A stretch of 45,406 bases of DNA from Gemmatimonadales bacterium (GTDB lineage: Bacteria > Gemmatimonadota > Gemmatimonadetes > Gemmatimonadales > GWC2-71-9): contig WVYX01000251.1 of the NCBI GenBank assembly GCA_011772755.1, positions 1-45,406 on the forward strand, in the 5' to 3' direction. The first letter of the stretch is position 1. Every line of letters begins with the position of its first letter. Of this stretch, positions 1 to 7,585 are shown in pieces. Both the position numbers and the translations under genes were made by a program. Under the pieces are notes generated by a model. That model searched no databases, had not been told where the DNA came from, and worked only from the letters and a program-made list of their open reading frames with translations.

Positions 1-24
1 GCTCCAACGGCGGCACTCCGCTGC

Positions 25-558
25 CTACGAGAAATCCACCAGCTTGGCGGCGTGTCCCTCCGCCTCGAGAAAGCGCACCAGCTCCGCGGCCCCTATGGAA
101 GTCGTCATCGCGTTGTCCAACGGATGGAAGTTCAGAGGTTCCCGCTCCAGGACCGCCCGGTCGATGGCCACACGCACGGCGTGCTCCCTGTCATTGATGA
201 TCGCGAAGGGCGTGACCGCGCCGGGGATGACGCCCAGGTACTTCATCAACCGATCTGCGCTTCCGAAGGAGAGCCGACCTGAACCGAGGCGCGCAGCGAG
301 AGCTTTGAGGTCGACCACGCGATCTTCCAGGCACACGACCAGCCACATCACCCCTTTCTTGTCCCGCAAGAACAGGTTCTTGGTGTGACATCCGGGGAGT
401 TCGCCGCGCAGCGCTTTCGCTTCTGCAACAGTGAAAACCGGCGGGTGGTCGACCGTCCGCGTCTGAATCCCAAGAGCCTGCAAGCGACTGAAGAGGTCTG
501 CCGGGCTCGCCGGCAGGCTGCCGTCGGCCAGGCGACCCATGCTGGTGGATTCGTTCAC
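25..558 (-). CDS. proX: YbaK/ProX-type prolyl-tRNA editing protein
   Basis: Predicted cytosolic trans-editing deacylase that removes mischarged amino acids from tRNA(Pro). The roughly 170-residue protein is full length for stand-alone YbaK/ProX proteins. The family pattern is visible: VDHPPVFTVAEAKAL near the N-terminus, the HTKNLFLRDKKG segment holding the conserved lysine, and a C-terminal PLVN-like segment (LNFHPLDNAMTTSIG). I prefer the GTG at 558 because it overlaps the upstream AMMECR1 stop as GTGA and has GAGGAA just before it; an ATG at 540 is the alternative. The tight overlap indicates translational coupling. Family assignment is secure; the exact amino-acid specificity is not readable from sequence. 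Confidence 0.85.
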   Translation of the reverse strand: MNESTSMGRLADGSLPASPADLFSRLQALGIQTRTVDHPPVFTVAEAKALRGELPGCHTKNLFLRDKKGVMWLVVCLEDRVVDLKALAARLGSGRLSFGSADRLMKYLGVIPGAVTPFAIINDREHAVRVAIDRAVLEREPLNFHPLDNAMTTSIGAAELVRFLEAEGHAAKLVDFS

Positions 559-1136
559 CGAGGTTGTTCCTCGCCCCACGCCTCGGCCTCGAAGCCATAG
601 AGTTGCACATCCGTAGCCTGCCAGGCGTCCAGCGGCAGTCCCGCCTTCCTACACAGTCCCTGCAGGAACCCCTCCCGGTCCCACCCAAACGCTACCGGCA
701 CCTCCGGCAGCAGCAGTCCCGCGTGGCGGCCTCTGACGATCATCAACCCGTGCTGACCGACCACGACTTGCTCCGGCTCGATCGGCTTCAACGGCGTGAG
801 CACACTGATCTCGATGTGCACATGCGGTACCTCGTCAATCGTCATCGGCGGGAAGCGTGGGTCGTCGGTGGCGGAGGCAATCGCCATATGGACCACCGAT
901 TCCACGAGCGGCCGGCGGGCGACGCACTCGCCCCGGCAGCCCCGCAGCTGACCCGAGTCCCGCCGCCGCAGGGTCACGAACGCCGCGCACGGCTGGAGCA
1001 GCGCCGGTGAGTCGGTCTGCCAGTGGGGAAGCTCGCCTTCGCGGAGGTAATCATTGAGCGTCTGCCGGGCGAGCTGAAGAAGCATCTGTCTGTCCTCGGC
1101 AGACAGCTCCGGGGCGGGTCCACCCGCGGCATCCAT
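555..1136 (-). CDS. AMMECR1-domain protein
   Basis: This 193-residue protein matches the AMMECR1/TTHA-type domain along its whole length. Landmarks are FVTLRRRDSGQLRGCRGE (the conserved LRGCxG hexapeptide), the DDPRFPPMTIDEV segment, IEISVLTPLKPI and a C-terminal GWDREGFLQGLCRKAGL helix. The domain is widespread in bacteria, archaea and eukaryotes; its molecular function is not settled, although it is sometimes linked to radical-SAM MEMO1 neighbours. An AGGAGC ribosome site precedes the ATG at 1136. Its stop overlaps the start of the prolyl-tRNA editing gene. It is the last chromosomal-type gene before the cassette-like region begins at about 1.2 kb. Confidence 0.85.
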   Translation of the reverse strand: MDAAGGPAPELSAEDRQMLLQLARQTLNDYLREGELPHWQTDSPALLQPCAAFVTLRRRDSGQLRGCRGECVARRPLVESVVHMAIASATDDPRFPPMTIDEVPHVHIEISVLTPLKPIEPEQVVVGQHGLMIVRGRHAGLLLPEVPVAFGWDREGFLQGLCRKAGLPLDAWQATDVQLYGFEAEAWGEEQPR

Positions 1137-1200
1137 GATTTGCTCCTGTTGCCTGATCCCTTAAGTGCCTATTCCGCTCCCGAACCGTCCCTGGCGCCGG

Positions 1201-1376
1201 ATGTCAACGCGGCCAGCTGCCGGCCCGGGCCATAGATCAAACTTCAGTGAAAAATGTTAGTTCGCCAGCCGGAGGCCTGAAGTTGCAGGCGCGGGAGCTG
1301 CTCGCCTCGTAGCGATCGTGTTTCCGAAAGGGGGGAACCTCCATCGGTTTCACCGGCCTGCTCGCCGCCGTTGAGT
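1201..1376. other. Putative attC recombination site (left edge of array)
   Basis: The right end is GTTGAGT, matching the GTTRRRY core, and it overlaps the stop codon of the methyltransferase gene. The left end is TGTCAAC, a near match to RYYYAAC. The inner arms GCGGCCAGCTGCCGGCC and GGCCTGCTCGCCGCC are imperfectly complementary, as expected for a folded attC. The central part has no convincing gene. It would be the last cassette boundary before the chromosomal genes. Confidence 0.45.
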
Positions 1377-2041
1377 CACTTGACACCCTGCAAGACCTGG
1401 AAGACCCCGCGGTACTTCGACGTCTTCGTGATGTGCGCGAAACCTGCCTCCCCGAGCTCCGTGACGAGTCCATGCTCGAGCATGTCTCGTCGTGTAGGTG
1501 TCTCAAAGTTGAAGGGGAGCCAATAGAAGAACCAGAACCCCATCAACAAGCGAACGAGTACGTTGCCCGGGTTGTCTAGCTCCAGGACGATCACCGTTCC
1601 GTTGTCTCTTAGAGTTCGCCGTGCCTCTGCCAACACGGCTTTTCGGCCGGTGCGGGGCATTTCGTGAAGTGCGTGCGTGATGAAGACCTTGTCAAAAGCA
1701 CGATCCCGAAACGCTGTGCACCCAGCATCCCCCTCCAAGAGCTGGACCTCGCCGAGTTCCGAGCGCCTCCTGGCCACGCGGATTTGCCCCGACGAGAGAT
1801 CGATGCCGACTATGCGGCTTCCCTTGGCCGCCTGCTTAGTGATCGAATACGTGGCACCGCCCGTACCACAGCACATGTCGAGGATTCTCTCATCGGGTAG
1901 AAAACGAACGGGCGCTAGCAGCTCTCCTCGACACCTCGTTTCGCCCCCGAAAGGCAGGAAAAGCCATTTGATGAGGATGTTGTAGTAGCGGCTGTGGATA
2001 TGATCATAGAACCACTTGTACTTCGTCCGGTCCAGCGCCAT
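1376..2041 (-). CDS. Class I SAM methyltransferase (UbiE-like)
   Basis: Rossmann-fold methyltransferase of 221 residues. The SAM-binding motif I is ILDMCCGTGGATY (about residues 52-64), followed by the acidic motif II VGIDLSSGQI and a post-I segment with HALHEMPRTGRKAVLAEARRTL typical of UbiE/COQ5-like enzymes. A hydrophobic stretch (VRLLMGFWFFYWLPF) suggests a lipid or hydrophobic substrate. Its ATG shares one base with the stop of the upstream gene (TAATG), so the two are translationally coupled. The small-molecule substrate cannot be inferred. Confidence 0.8.
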   Translation of the reverse strand: MALDRTKYKWFYDHIHSRYYNILIKWLFLPFGGETRCRGELLAPVRFLPDERILDMCCGTGGATYSITKQAAKGSRIVGIDLSSGQIRVARRRSELGEVQLLEGDAGCTAFRDRAFDKVFITHALHEMPRTGRKAVLAEARRTLRDNGTVIVLELDNPGNVLVRLLMGFWFFYWLPFNFETPTRRDMLEHGLVTELGEAGFAHITKTSKYRGVFQVLQGVK

Positions 2042-2610
2042 TACGCCGATGGTCCTTCTTCCATATCTCCATCGAGCATCTGAGACATGAGCCTAACAGC
2101 AGACTTCAGGGAGCCTCTGTGAAGCTTTACCTCGAACCCCTCTGCCACGCATTCGAAGGTGGAGTCGTGGAACGCGAAGATGTAGTGGCGATACGACCCG
2201 AACCGCTCCGGCCGGTGCTGAGGGTGCACGGAGTTCATGCGCTCGAGGGAGTGGACCCACGACGAATTGATGACTTCGGATACGGAGTAGTGCCTGAGTC
2301 CGCGCGACGCTAGCGGGTGACCGTGCAGAGCTTCGTCGTTCGGCGGACCGAACAGATGACAACACGGCCTCTCAAAGCGAACGACGGCAACCAGCTCATT
2401 CGGAGTACCGGGAGAGACGACCTCCACGTACGATCCGTCCCAGTCCGGGTCAGGTTCCGACACGATGTAGGCCAGGAGGACGTGCCATTCATCGCTGACC
2501 ACAGCCGGCAGAGGCGCGCCGGTGTCCGGCGGCGGAGCGGATTCGATCTCGACGACGCGGTCGTCACGAACTTGGTACATCACCTTGCAGACGCGACCAG
2601 TGATTAGCAC
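2041..2610 (-). CDS. Hypothetical protein, coupled to methyltransferase
   Basis: A 189-residue soluble protein that I do not recognise as a named family. It is rich in His, Trp and aromatic residues, with distinct blocks such as HVLLAYIVSEPDPDWDG, RFERPCCHLFGPPNDEAL, SEVINSSWVHSLERMN and RHYIFAFHDSTFECVAEGF, which look like a structured globular domain. The start at 2610 is GTG; an internal ATG at MYQVRDD is possible. The stop overlaps the ATG of the SAM methyltransferase, so both probably share one cassette and one job. No signal peptide or membrane helix is evident. Confidence 0.65.
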   Translation of the reverse strand: MLITGRVCKVMYQVRDDRVVEIESAPPPDTGAPLPAVVSDEWHVLLAYIVSEPDPDWDGSYVEVVSPGTPNELVAVVRFERPCCHLFGPPNDEALHGHPLASRGLRHYSVSEVINSSWVHSLERMNSVHPQHRPERFGSYRHYIFAFHDSTFECVAEGFEVKLHRGSLKSAVRLMSQMLDGDMEEGPSA

Positions 2611-2733
2611 ATGCCTGCCAGCTTGACCGCCCGGCCGGCGGCTACGTATTTCATCGTAGCCCTATTCCGCCGCCGGCACAAACCGCTTCGTACTGCCGTG
2701 GTGCGGCGAAAGTGGCGCACGCACTCGCCTCGA

Positions 2734-2997
2734 TCAAGGCACCGAGTCGAGCCCGAGGGGCGCCAGCCAATAGTGCTGAACGTGCCCGCAATGTCTGCAC
2801 ACACGCACCGCACACACCGTCACCTGCCCCGAAGGCTGCGCAACAGGAGCCGCGCCATCAGATTGTAACGGTAGGCCATGCAGGTAGTCTGTTGTCTCCA
2901 TCTGCCTGTCACCGCACGACAAGCAGGTATTGCTCACCCGATTCTCGGCAAGCGCATGGTCGATTGCGGCGATCTGTTTGTCTGACAGTTCATGCAT
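2734..2997 (-). CDS. Small zinc-ribbon-like hypothetical protein
   Basis: An 87-residue protein with two Cys pairs, CLSCG (about residue 40) and CRHCGHVQHYWLAPLGL (about residue 68), spaced as in a four-Cys zinc ribbon. The N-terminal half is helical and charged (LSDKQIAAIDHALAEN). The HCGHVQ...WLAPL ending recurs in small proteins of unknown function. The ATG at 2997 has only a weak purine-rich site upstream. It lies in a cassette-like stretch with an attC-like palindrome about 190 bp upstream. Function unknown; metal binding is inferred. Confidence 0.6.
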   Translation of the reverse strand: MHELSDKQIAAIDHALAENRVSNTCLSCGDRQMETTDYLHGLPLQSDGAAPVAQPSGQVTVCAVRVCRHCGHVQHYWLAPLGLDSVP

Positions 2998-3183
2998 CCC
3001 GACGGCTTCCTACCACACGGTTCTGGCGTCCAGTTCTGGTTCGGAGCCGATCAAGAAGCTGTCCGCCTGTAGCAGTCGCGGTCTGACGATCTCGCGTAGC
3101 ACCCGCTGCCCAAGTCGCCTATCGTGCGCACGACGGCCTCTCCGGGCTGGACCGAACTTGCTATGCAGAGCGCCGTATTCCTT

Positions 3184-3301
3184 GTCTAACTGCCGCCCGG
3201 CCCCAGCCGCCTGCGTGCATAGCCGGGCATCTCCAGTCAGCTGGCCGTCGAGTTCCTAGCCAGCGTCACATTCAGACCTCTTGGGTGAGCTACTGGCTAA
3301 C
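3184..3301. other. Degenerate attC-like palindromic spacer
   Basis: The left end GTCTAAC is a perfect RYYYAAC end. Inside are GC-rich imperfect repeats (CCGCCCGGCCCCAGCCGCC against CAGCTGGCCGTCG). The right end, GGCTAAC overlapping the stop of the secreted-protein gene, is in the wrong orientation for a simple attC, so the site is either degenerate or a composite of two core sites. Confidence 0.35.
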
Positions 3302-3758
3302 GCTCCGTTCCGAACACGCCTACGCCGAAATAGCAAGGTTCCGCTGAACATTCGTACATGCGCACGCGAATCGTGAACCTGCCAGTCCAGCGAGGACGCG
3401 ATTCGATGATTGGCACGTCGTCTATCTCGACATCGGAGTCGATCTCGTTGTCGTTCTCATCCTCGAGGTACAGATCGATGTCTGAGCAATCCTCGTCACA
3501 GAAGCTCACAATTCGGTAATCCCAGCCTTCACGGAGTGTGACCGTAAAAGAATCGCTGTCGCTGTCGTTCAGCGCGCCGATGTGGTAGTCGTGGGTCTGG
3601 TCGTATCCGACCGTCTGCGCAAATGCCTTGACGAGATCGAGCTGAAATCGAACCTGGCCCTCGTACTCCGTTTGGGCCTGTACCGGACCTGCCAACACGC
3701 CGCAGAACAAGAAGGCGGCACCGCAGAAATGCGGGGCGCGCAACGTAAACCCTAGCAT
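3297..3758 (-). CDS. Secreted hypothetical protein with acidic stretch
   Basis: 153 residues with a clear Sec signal peptide (FCGAAFLFCGVLAGPVQAQ, cleavage expected after AQA or AQ). The mature part has an NDSDSDSFTVTLREGWDYRIVSFC segment followed by DLYLEDENDNEIDSD, which resembles the pre-peptidase C-terminal beta-sandwich pattern (short Ca-binding-like acidic loop between strands). Cysteines at FCDEDC and ECSAEPC could pair outside the cytosol. The start is fixed by AAAGGAGACAGCC just before ATG at 3758; the open frame extends further upstream but without a ribosome site. Specific role unknown. Confidence 0.7.
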   Translation of the reverse strand: MLGFTLRAPHFCGAAFLFCGVLAGPVQAQTEYEGQVRFQLDLVKAFAQTVGYDQTHDYHIGALNDSDSDSFTVTLREGWDYRIVSFCDEDCSDIDLYLEDENDNEIDSDVEIDDVPIIESRPRWTGRFTIRVRMYECSAEPCYFGVGVFGTER

Positions 3759-3819
3759 GGCTGTCTCCTTTGGAAGGCTCCGAGTATCACGTCTGATTTC
3801 CAACGGCGGCGGCCCCCCC

Positions 3820-4009
3820 TCAGCCCGCCTCTCCAATGCCTCGAGCGACCTCACGTTCCCTTGGCTTGACCCCGATCGTCACGCTCAGCTGCCCGGGCCG
3901 GTCAGGGGGCACTGGTATGAGGGGACCGACCGACCGGTACCGAGTCAGGGTGAGGAATCACTCGTACTTCGTAGTCCATGTCTGCGAGAAGGGCAGTGAG
4001 CTGCGTCAC
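3820..4009 (-). pseudogene. Small ORF split by one-base frameshift
   Basis: Reading from GTG at 4009 (GAGGGA upstream) gives MTQLTALLADMDYEVRVIPH and so on, then stops early at TGA inside a run of five C (plus-strand G run 3905-3909). Removing one base joins it in frame to PDRPGQLSVTIGVKPREREV and a natural stop at 3820, giving about 62 residues. Both halves look like genuine protein. It sits just upstream of the secreted protein gene. The frameshift is either a real inactivation or a homopolymer sequencing error. No family recognised. Confidence 0.45.
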
Positions 4010-4083
4010 TCCCTCATTCGTGCCAGCGAGGGGCCTACAAGGGCAGTGCAATCAACTCGGTCGTGAGCCGAAGTGCCGTAGCA

Positions 4084-4163
4084 CCTGACAATCGACCGGC
4101 GGGCACGCGCAGCGATGCGTCGGGTGTGAAGCGGGGTAGAGCACCCGCATGGGCGTTGGGGGG
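4084..4163. other. Weak attC-like palindromic spacer
   Basis: TGACAAT at the left and GCGTTGGGG at the right bracket imperfectly complementary arms (GGGCACGCGCAGCG, GCACCCGCATGGGCG). The ends only partly fit RYYYAAC and GTTRRRY. It lies where a cassette boundary would be expected, between genes ending at 4173 and starting at 4009. Confidence 0.28.
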
Positions 4164-4172
4164 GTGGTCAGG

Positions 4173-4391
4173 TCAACCGAGCCGGTCAACGGACCGCCGG
4201 AGCCAGCGGATCGCGGCCTCGCCGGCCCAGGCGCCCGCGACAAATCCCAGCGCGGCACCGATCAGCAGAAACGGACGCAGGGAGCCGCCCAGCCACAGGT
4301 GGAGGAGAAAGCCGGCGAGCAAACCTAGAGCTGCACTGATGAGGCCACCCACTATGCGCTCGACGACATCGAGCTGGGAACCTGCGCTCAT
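4173..4391 (-). CDS. Small two-helix membrane protein
   Basis: 72 residues with two hydrophobic segments, VGGLISAALGLLAGFLLHLWL (about 13-33) and PFLLIGAALGFVAGAWAGEAA (about 39-59), the second rich in small Gly/Ala residues typical of tightly packed helices. A basic tail (RWLRRSVDRLG) likely stays cytoplasmic. It is followed by another membrane protein gene with short spacing upstream, suggesting co-transcription. Function unknown. Confidence 0.55.
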   Translation of the reverse strand: MSAGSQLDVVERIVGGLISAALGLLAGFLLHLWLGGSLRPFLLIGAALGFVAGAWAGEAAIRWLRRSVDRLG

Positions 4392-4425
4392 GTTGCCCGC
4401 CTACCGTGCATGTGCTTCAGCCGAG

Positions 4426-5005
4426 TCAGACGCCACCGGGACCGGGAGCACTGTAGAGAAGACTCTCTACGAGATTCCATGTCACCAGCGGGATCAAGAT
4501 GCCGCCCGCCAAGAGTACCAGCGCCAGGATAAGCGCCACCATCGCCCAACGTCGGCTGCCTGGTCCCGTGGTGACCGCCGTATCCCTGAGAACTCGCGTA
4601 CCAGGTGGTGGGAACTCTCCACTCCGCCACGTCAGCACCGCAACTCGACCGAGATAGGCACCAACCGCAACCGGGATCACGGACATGCCCACGGCAAGTA
4701 CCTTCAGGACCAGGCCGACCCTCGCTACTGCCTGACTCGGCGACTCCTGCGCCAACTCCTTCATGTCGCGCAAGAATGACTCTGCGTACACGAACGCGAT
4801 GGAGCCAAGCACTAGTGCGACCGCGACGCTGATGAGGGTTACCGTCCTGAGGGTCGCGTCGGCTCGAATGATCTTGCGGCCAGCGCGCTCATCCAACGGC
4901 AACAGCAAATGCCCCCCGACGCTGGATCTTCTCTCCCGCCGTACCACCTCGAACCGCCTCGTTGAACGGTTCGACTGGGGGATGAACGTGCATGAGCATA
5001 CCCAT
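4426..5005 (-). CDS. Membrane protein gene with apparent frameshift near N-terminus
   Basis: A strong ribosome site (AAGGAGATACCTCCG) precedes ATG at 5005, but this frame (MGMLMHVHPPVEPFNEAVRG) ends after about 38 codons. The main coding frame, with two clear membrane helices (VTLISVAVALVLGSIAFVYA and VGLVLKVLAVGMSVIPVAVG) plus a third C-terminal one (MVALILALVLLAGGILIPLV), begins in another frame. A run of six G (plus C 4912-4917) is the natural junction: with five G the two halves fuse into one 192-residue protein. Alternatively translation starts at an in-frame TTG at 5025 or an internal GTG. Role unknown; the lipoprotein gene upstream ends 32 bp from the ATG. Confidence 0.55.
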
Positions 5006-5036
5006 CGGAGGTATCTCCTTCTCAAGGCTGCTCAGC

Positions 5037-6338
5037 TCAAAGCGAGGCCTGGCCTTCCATCACCACCTTCACCCGCATCACATACTCCACATCCGCCTCA
5101 TCACGCCAAATCCCGTAGATCGCATCACCCACGAATTGCACCGCCTCGAATCGAGCGGGCAGGGTGACCACACCGAGAAAGCGGCCCTGGGGATCGAACA
5201 CGTCCCAGTCGGGTGCGCCAATAGCGAGCCGTGGGTTGGCGAGAAAGACCTCTGGATCCTCCGGAACGAGATTCAGCCGCGAATGCTCGTCCTCGGATAG
5301 GGTGCTGAGGTCGAGCACCTGCTGGACCCAAAGGCTACCCCGAGGACCTAGCCGCATCCGAAAGTACGCCGGGTAGAACTCAGCGAACAGCAAGGTTCCC
5401 ATGACATTCTCAATGAGGGACTCCTGGAATACGCGCCTGAGCCCCTCAGTCATCGCTCGCTGATCGAGTTCGGTCACCGGTCGCTGGCGGAATGGCTTGG
5501 TCAGGACGAGCTGCGGGATACCATTGGAATCGTATCGGGTAATACGGTACTCGTCGCTGTAGCCATAGAGGATCCCGCCTTCGCCTGTCGGCGTCCAGAC
5601 GGGATCTGCTGCCGCGAGCGTGAACTTGGGACCGGTGGAGGTCATGGTGACGCCTGTCCCTGAGGGGAACCGGAGCAGCGTATCACCGAAGGACCCGTCC
5701 CGCTCCAGAACGGCGACGGCGTCGGGGGTGCCCGCTGCGGCCTCACCCACGATACCCAGGAATCGCAGCTGCACCACGGGGCGGCCGTCATCGGACACAT
5801 CCCAGCGAACCGGAATGCCGCTCCGAATATCGAAGCTTGTGAGGGAAACGACCGAACCGTTAGGCGCGAACCGGCTCACCCGAGAGTTCTGGAGGTCCGG
5901 GACCGCCAGTGTATCGCCGGGTCCCATAAGGCACGGGCCCAAGGCGGAACCCTGCTCGCCGGGTCCGGCTCCACCCCGGCCGAAGGTCCGCAGCAACGTG
6001 CCGTCTTCTGAGTACACCCGGATCGACGGCGGGAGCTGGTCCACTACGTAGATCGACCCATCCGAGCCGACGCAGATCCCGGCGATGCGACCGAACATGT
6101 AGTCGGGATCACCCTCGGCCTGCCCGATCAGGAGATCCTGCACGACGCGCCAGTGTTCGCCGTTCGGCCACAACCCCTCGGCGGGATTCGCGACGACCGT
6201 GACGCCGGCACTATCGCTGATGATACCGGCCCAGTTCCCCGCGCCGTCGCCTGCGTCACACGCGGACCCGAAGAGCCCCAGCGCCACGAGTCCGACGCCG
6301 ACCCACATCGCACGACCGGGATGATATTGGCAGAGCAT
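5037..6338 (-). CDS. 6-bladed beta-propeller lipoprotein
   Basis: 433-residue exported lipoprotein. A signal peptide with lipobox LFGSAC places the acylated Cys at about residue 27. Repeats of the NHL/6-bladed propeller type follow, for example GSIYVVDQLPPSIRVYSEDG, LLRTFGRGGAGPGEQG and the C-terminal WDVFDPQGRFLGVVTLP with the blade pattern strand-G-x-V. Such proteins are expanded in Gemmatimonadota and Bacteroidota-like soil bacteria; most have no assigned ligand. The ATG at 6338 has GGAG at a good distance and lies 11 bp after the stop of the upstream small gene, so they are probably co-transcribed. A second protein of this family is encoded at 17554-18855. Confidence 0.75.
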   Translation of the reverse strand: MLCQYHPGRAMWVGVGLVALGLFGSACDAGDGAGNWAGIISDSAGVTVVANPAEGLWPNGEHWRVVQDLLIGQAEGDPDYMFGRIAGICVGSDGSIYVVDQLPPSIRVYSEDGTLLRTFGRGGAGPGEQGSALGPCLMGPGDTLAVPDLQNSRVSRFAPNGSVVSLTSFDIRSGIPVRWDVSDDGRPVVQLRFLGIVGEAAAGTPDAVAVLERDGSFGDTLLRFPSGTGVTMTSTGPKFTLAAADPVWTPTGEGGILYGYSDEYRITRYDSNGIPQLVLTKPFRQRPVTELDQRAMTEGLRRVFQESLIENVMGTLLFAEFYPAYFRMRLGPRGSLWVQQVLDLSTLSEDEHSRLNLVPEDPEVFLANPRLAIGAPDWDVFDPQGRFLGVVTLPARFEAVQFVGDAIYGIWRDEADVEYVMRVKVVMEGQASL

Positions 6339-6348
6339 GTGTTCTCCG

Positions 6349-6597
6349 CTACTCCTCCAGCAGAAGCTTGCGTTCAACGGCCGTGTATCGCGAGATGTCG
6401 GCCAGCTTGCGTGGTGTCACGAGCGAGAACGAGATGTCCCGGGACATGTCATCCGTTGACACGTGGTGGTGGGCGTTGCGCTCAGGATCGCGAAGTAGAT
6501 CCGTCAGCCCGTCGCGGAGCTCCTCCGCCTCCTGAGGGCTCAAGTACAGTTGAAGAATGCGAACACCGTGCTTTCTGTCAGCATCGAGCATTCGCAT
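6349..6597 (-). CDS. Small hypothetical protein, upstream of propeller lipoprotein
   Basis: 82 residues, soluble and charged: VRILQLYLSPQEAEELRDGL, then DPERNAHHHVSTDDMSRDIS and ISFSLVTPRKL. The pattern of a strand, a helix (SPQEAEELRDGLTDLLRD) and another strand suggests a small alpha/beta fold. The start is well supported by ACGGAGGTGCCCC before ATG at 6597. It is tightly linked to the lipoprotein gene downstream. I do not recognise the family. GCCCAACAAGG just before the ribosome site resembles an attC end and may be a relic of a cassette junction. Confidence 0.6.
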   Translation of the reverse strand: MRMLDADRKHGVRILQLYLSPQEAEELRDGLTDLLRDPERNAHHHVSTDDMSRDISFSLVTPRKLADISRYTAVERKLLLEE

Positions 6598-6666
6598 GGG
6601 GCACCTCCGTTCCTTGTTGGGCCGGTACCTCGCGTGGCCAGTCCCGGAACCCGGGAATCAGACGTC

Positions 6667-7065
6667 TCACGGCGGGCCGTCGGCCATGCGCTGACGAATC
6701 GGTTCGTTGTCCGCGTAGACGCGCCACTCCTCCACGCAGCCACCGCTAATCGCCGCCCGCCAGGCCGCCGGCGTCGACCACGCGTCTTCAGGCCGCAGGG
6801 TCCCGTCGCGACTATATGTTCCCCGCGCCGTTCCCAGCAGAACAACGATTGAGCCTGCGGCGAACGACTCGTCCACCTCGACTCGATAATCCGGTACCAT
6901 CCGGAAGTATTGCTCCCAGCCCTGCCGCATCCTCTCACGACCGACGTGCTCCTCACCGCCGGAGTCCACGAAGCGGTGCCTCTCCGACATCAACGCCACC
7001 ATGCCGTCAACATCCCGGGCATTGATGCGGTCCACGAATCGGAGGGCTACATCTATCGCGCTCAC
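6667..7065 (-). CDS. SnoaL-like (NTF2-fold) protein
   Basis: 132-residue member of the NTF2/SnoaL-like superfamily. Diagnostic features are the N-terminal helix ALRFVDRINARDVDGMVALM, then SERHRFVDSGGEEHVGRERM with the usual D/H pair, a central strand VEVDESFAAGSIVVLLGTA and a C-terminal DAWSTPAAWRA..VEEWRVYAD. The family includes polyketide cyclases and isomerases and many uncharacterised proteins. It starts with GTG at 7065, overlapping the upstream stop as GTGA, so it is coupled to that gene. Substrate cannot be inferred. Confidence 0.75.
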   Translation of the reverse strand: MSAIDVALRFVDRINARDVDGMVALMSERHRFVDSGGEEHVGRERMRQGWEQYFRMVPDYRVEVDESFAAGSIVVLLGTARGTYSRDGTLRPEDAWSTPAAWRAAISGGCVEEWRVYADNEPIRQRMADGPP

Positions 7066-7508
7066 GACGCGTGCCTACTGCCCTCGGGGCCACTGCCAAT
7101 CTCGTCCGCGATTTCGAGATCGAGCCCAGCAACCTCCACAGTCACGCTGAAACAGGTTTGGCCCCTGTCCTCCTCCGCCGAACAGGCTGAGATCTCCTTG
7201 CCCCGCACACGAACGCCGAAAAGCAACTGCACCTCGCCTCCCAGATCGGGCGTCGTGTGATCGACGAGCTCGCAGGTGACCACGTTCCGCACTGTGACAG
7301 TGGCCCGTATCGGACTATGCCAATCATGGACGTTACCCAGGACCCGGCGCCGTTTGGTCAACGGGAACCGCGTAATGGGCAGCCTGACAATGTGTGATGA
7401 CTCGTCGTGGGCGAGTTCGGCGTGGCGCAGCCTCGCGTGATCAGTGATCGCCGCAACCACGTCACACAGCGCTTCAGGGATCTGTTCTCCATGGAGGCGA
7501 AGGTGCAT
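7062..7508 (-). CDS. Hypothetical protein, coupled to SnoaL-like gene
   Basis: 148 residues starting at ATG 7508, with CTAGGAGGAG as ribosome site. The longer open frame upstream runs into the next attC-like spacer and is not preferred. The protein has beta-rich segments (IRATVTVRNVVTCELVDHTT, GGEVQLLFGVRVRGKEISAC, CFSVTVEVAGLDLEIADEIG) that look like alternating strands of a small beta protein, after a short helical N-terminus (EALCDVVAAITDHARLR). No signal peptide. Family not recognised. It overlaps the SnoaL-like gene by the GTGA arrangement. Confidence 0.6.
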   Translation of the reverse strand: MHLRLHGEQIPEALCDVVAAITDHARLRHAELAHDESSHIVRLPITRFPLTKRRRVLGNVHDWHSPIRATVTVRNVVTCELVDHTTPDLGGEVQLLFGVRVRGKEISACSAEEDRGQTCFSVTVEVAGLDLEIADEIGSGPEGSRHAS

Positions 7509-7585
7509 GAGGCGACTCCTCCTAGGGAGACGGAAGCCACTGGCGCCCGACGCACTGGCGATTTGCGTACGGGCGATAGCGGCAG

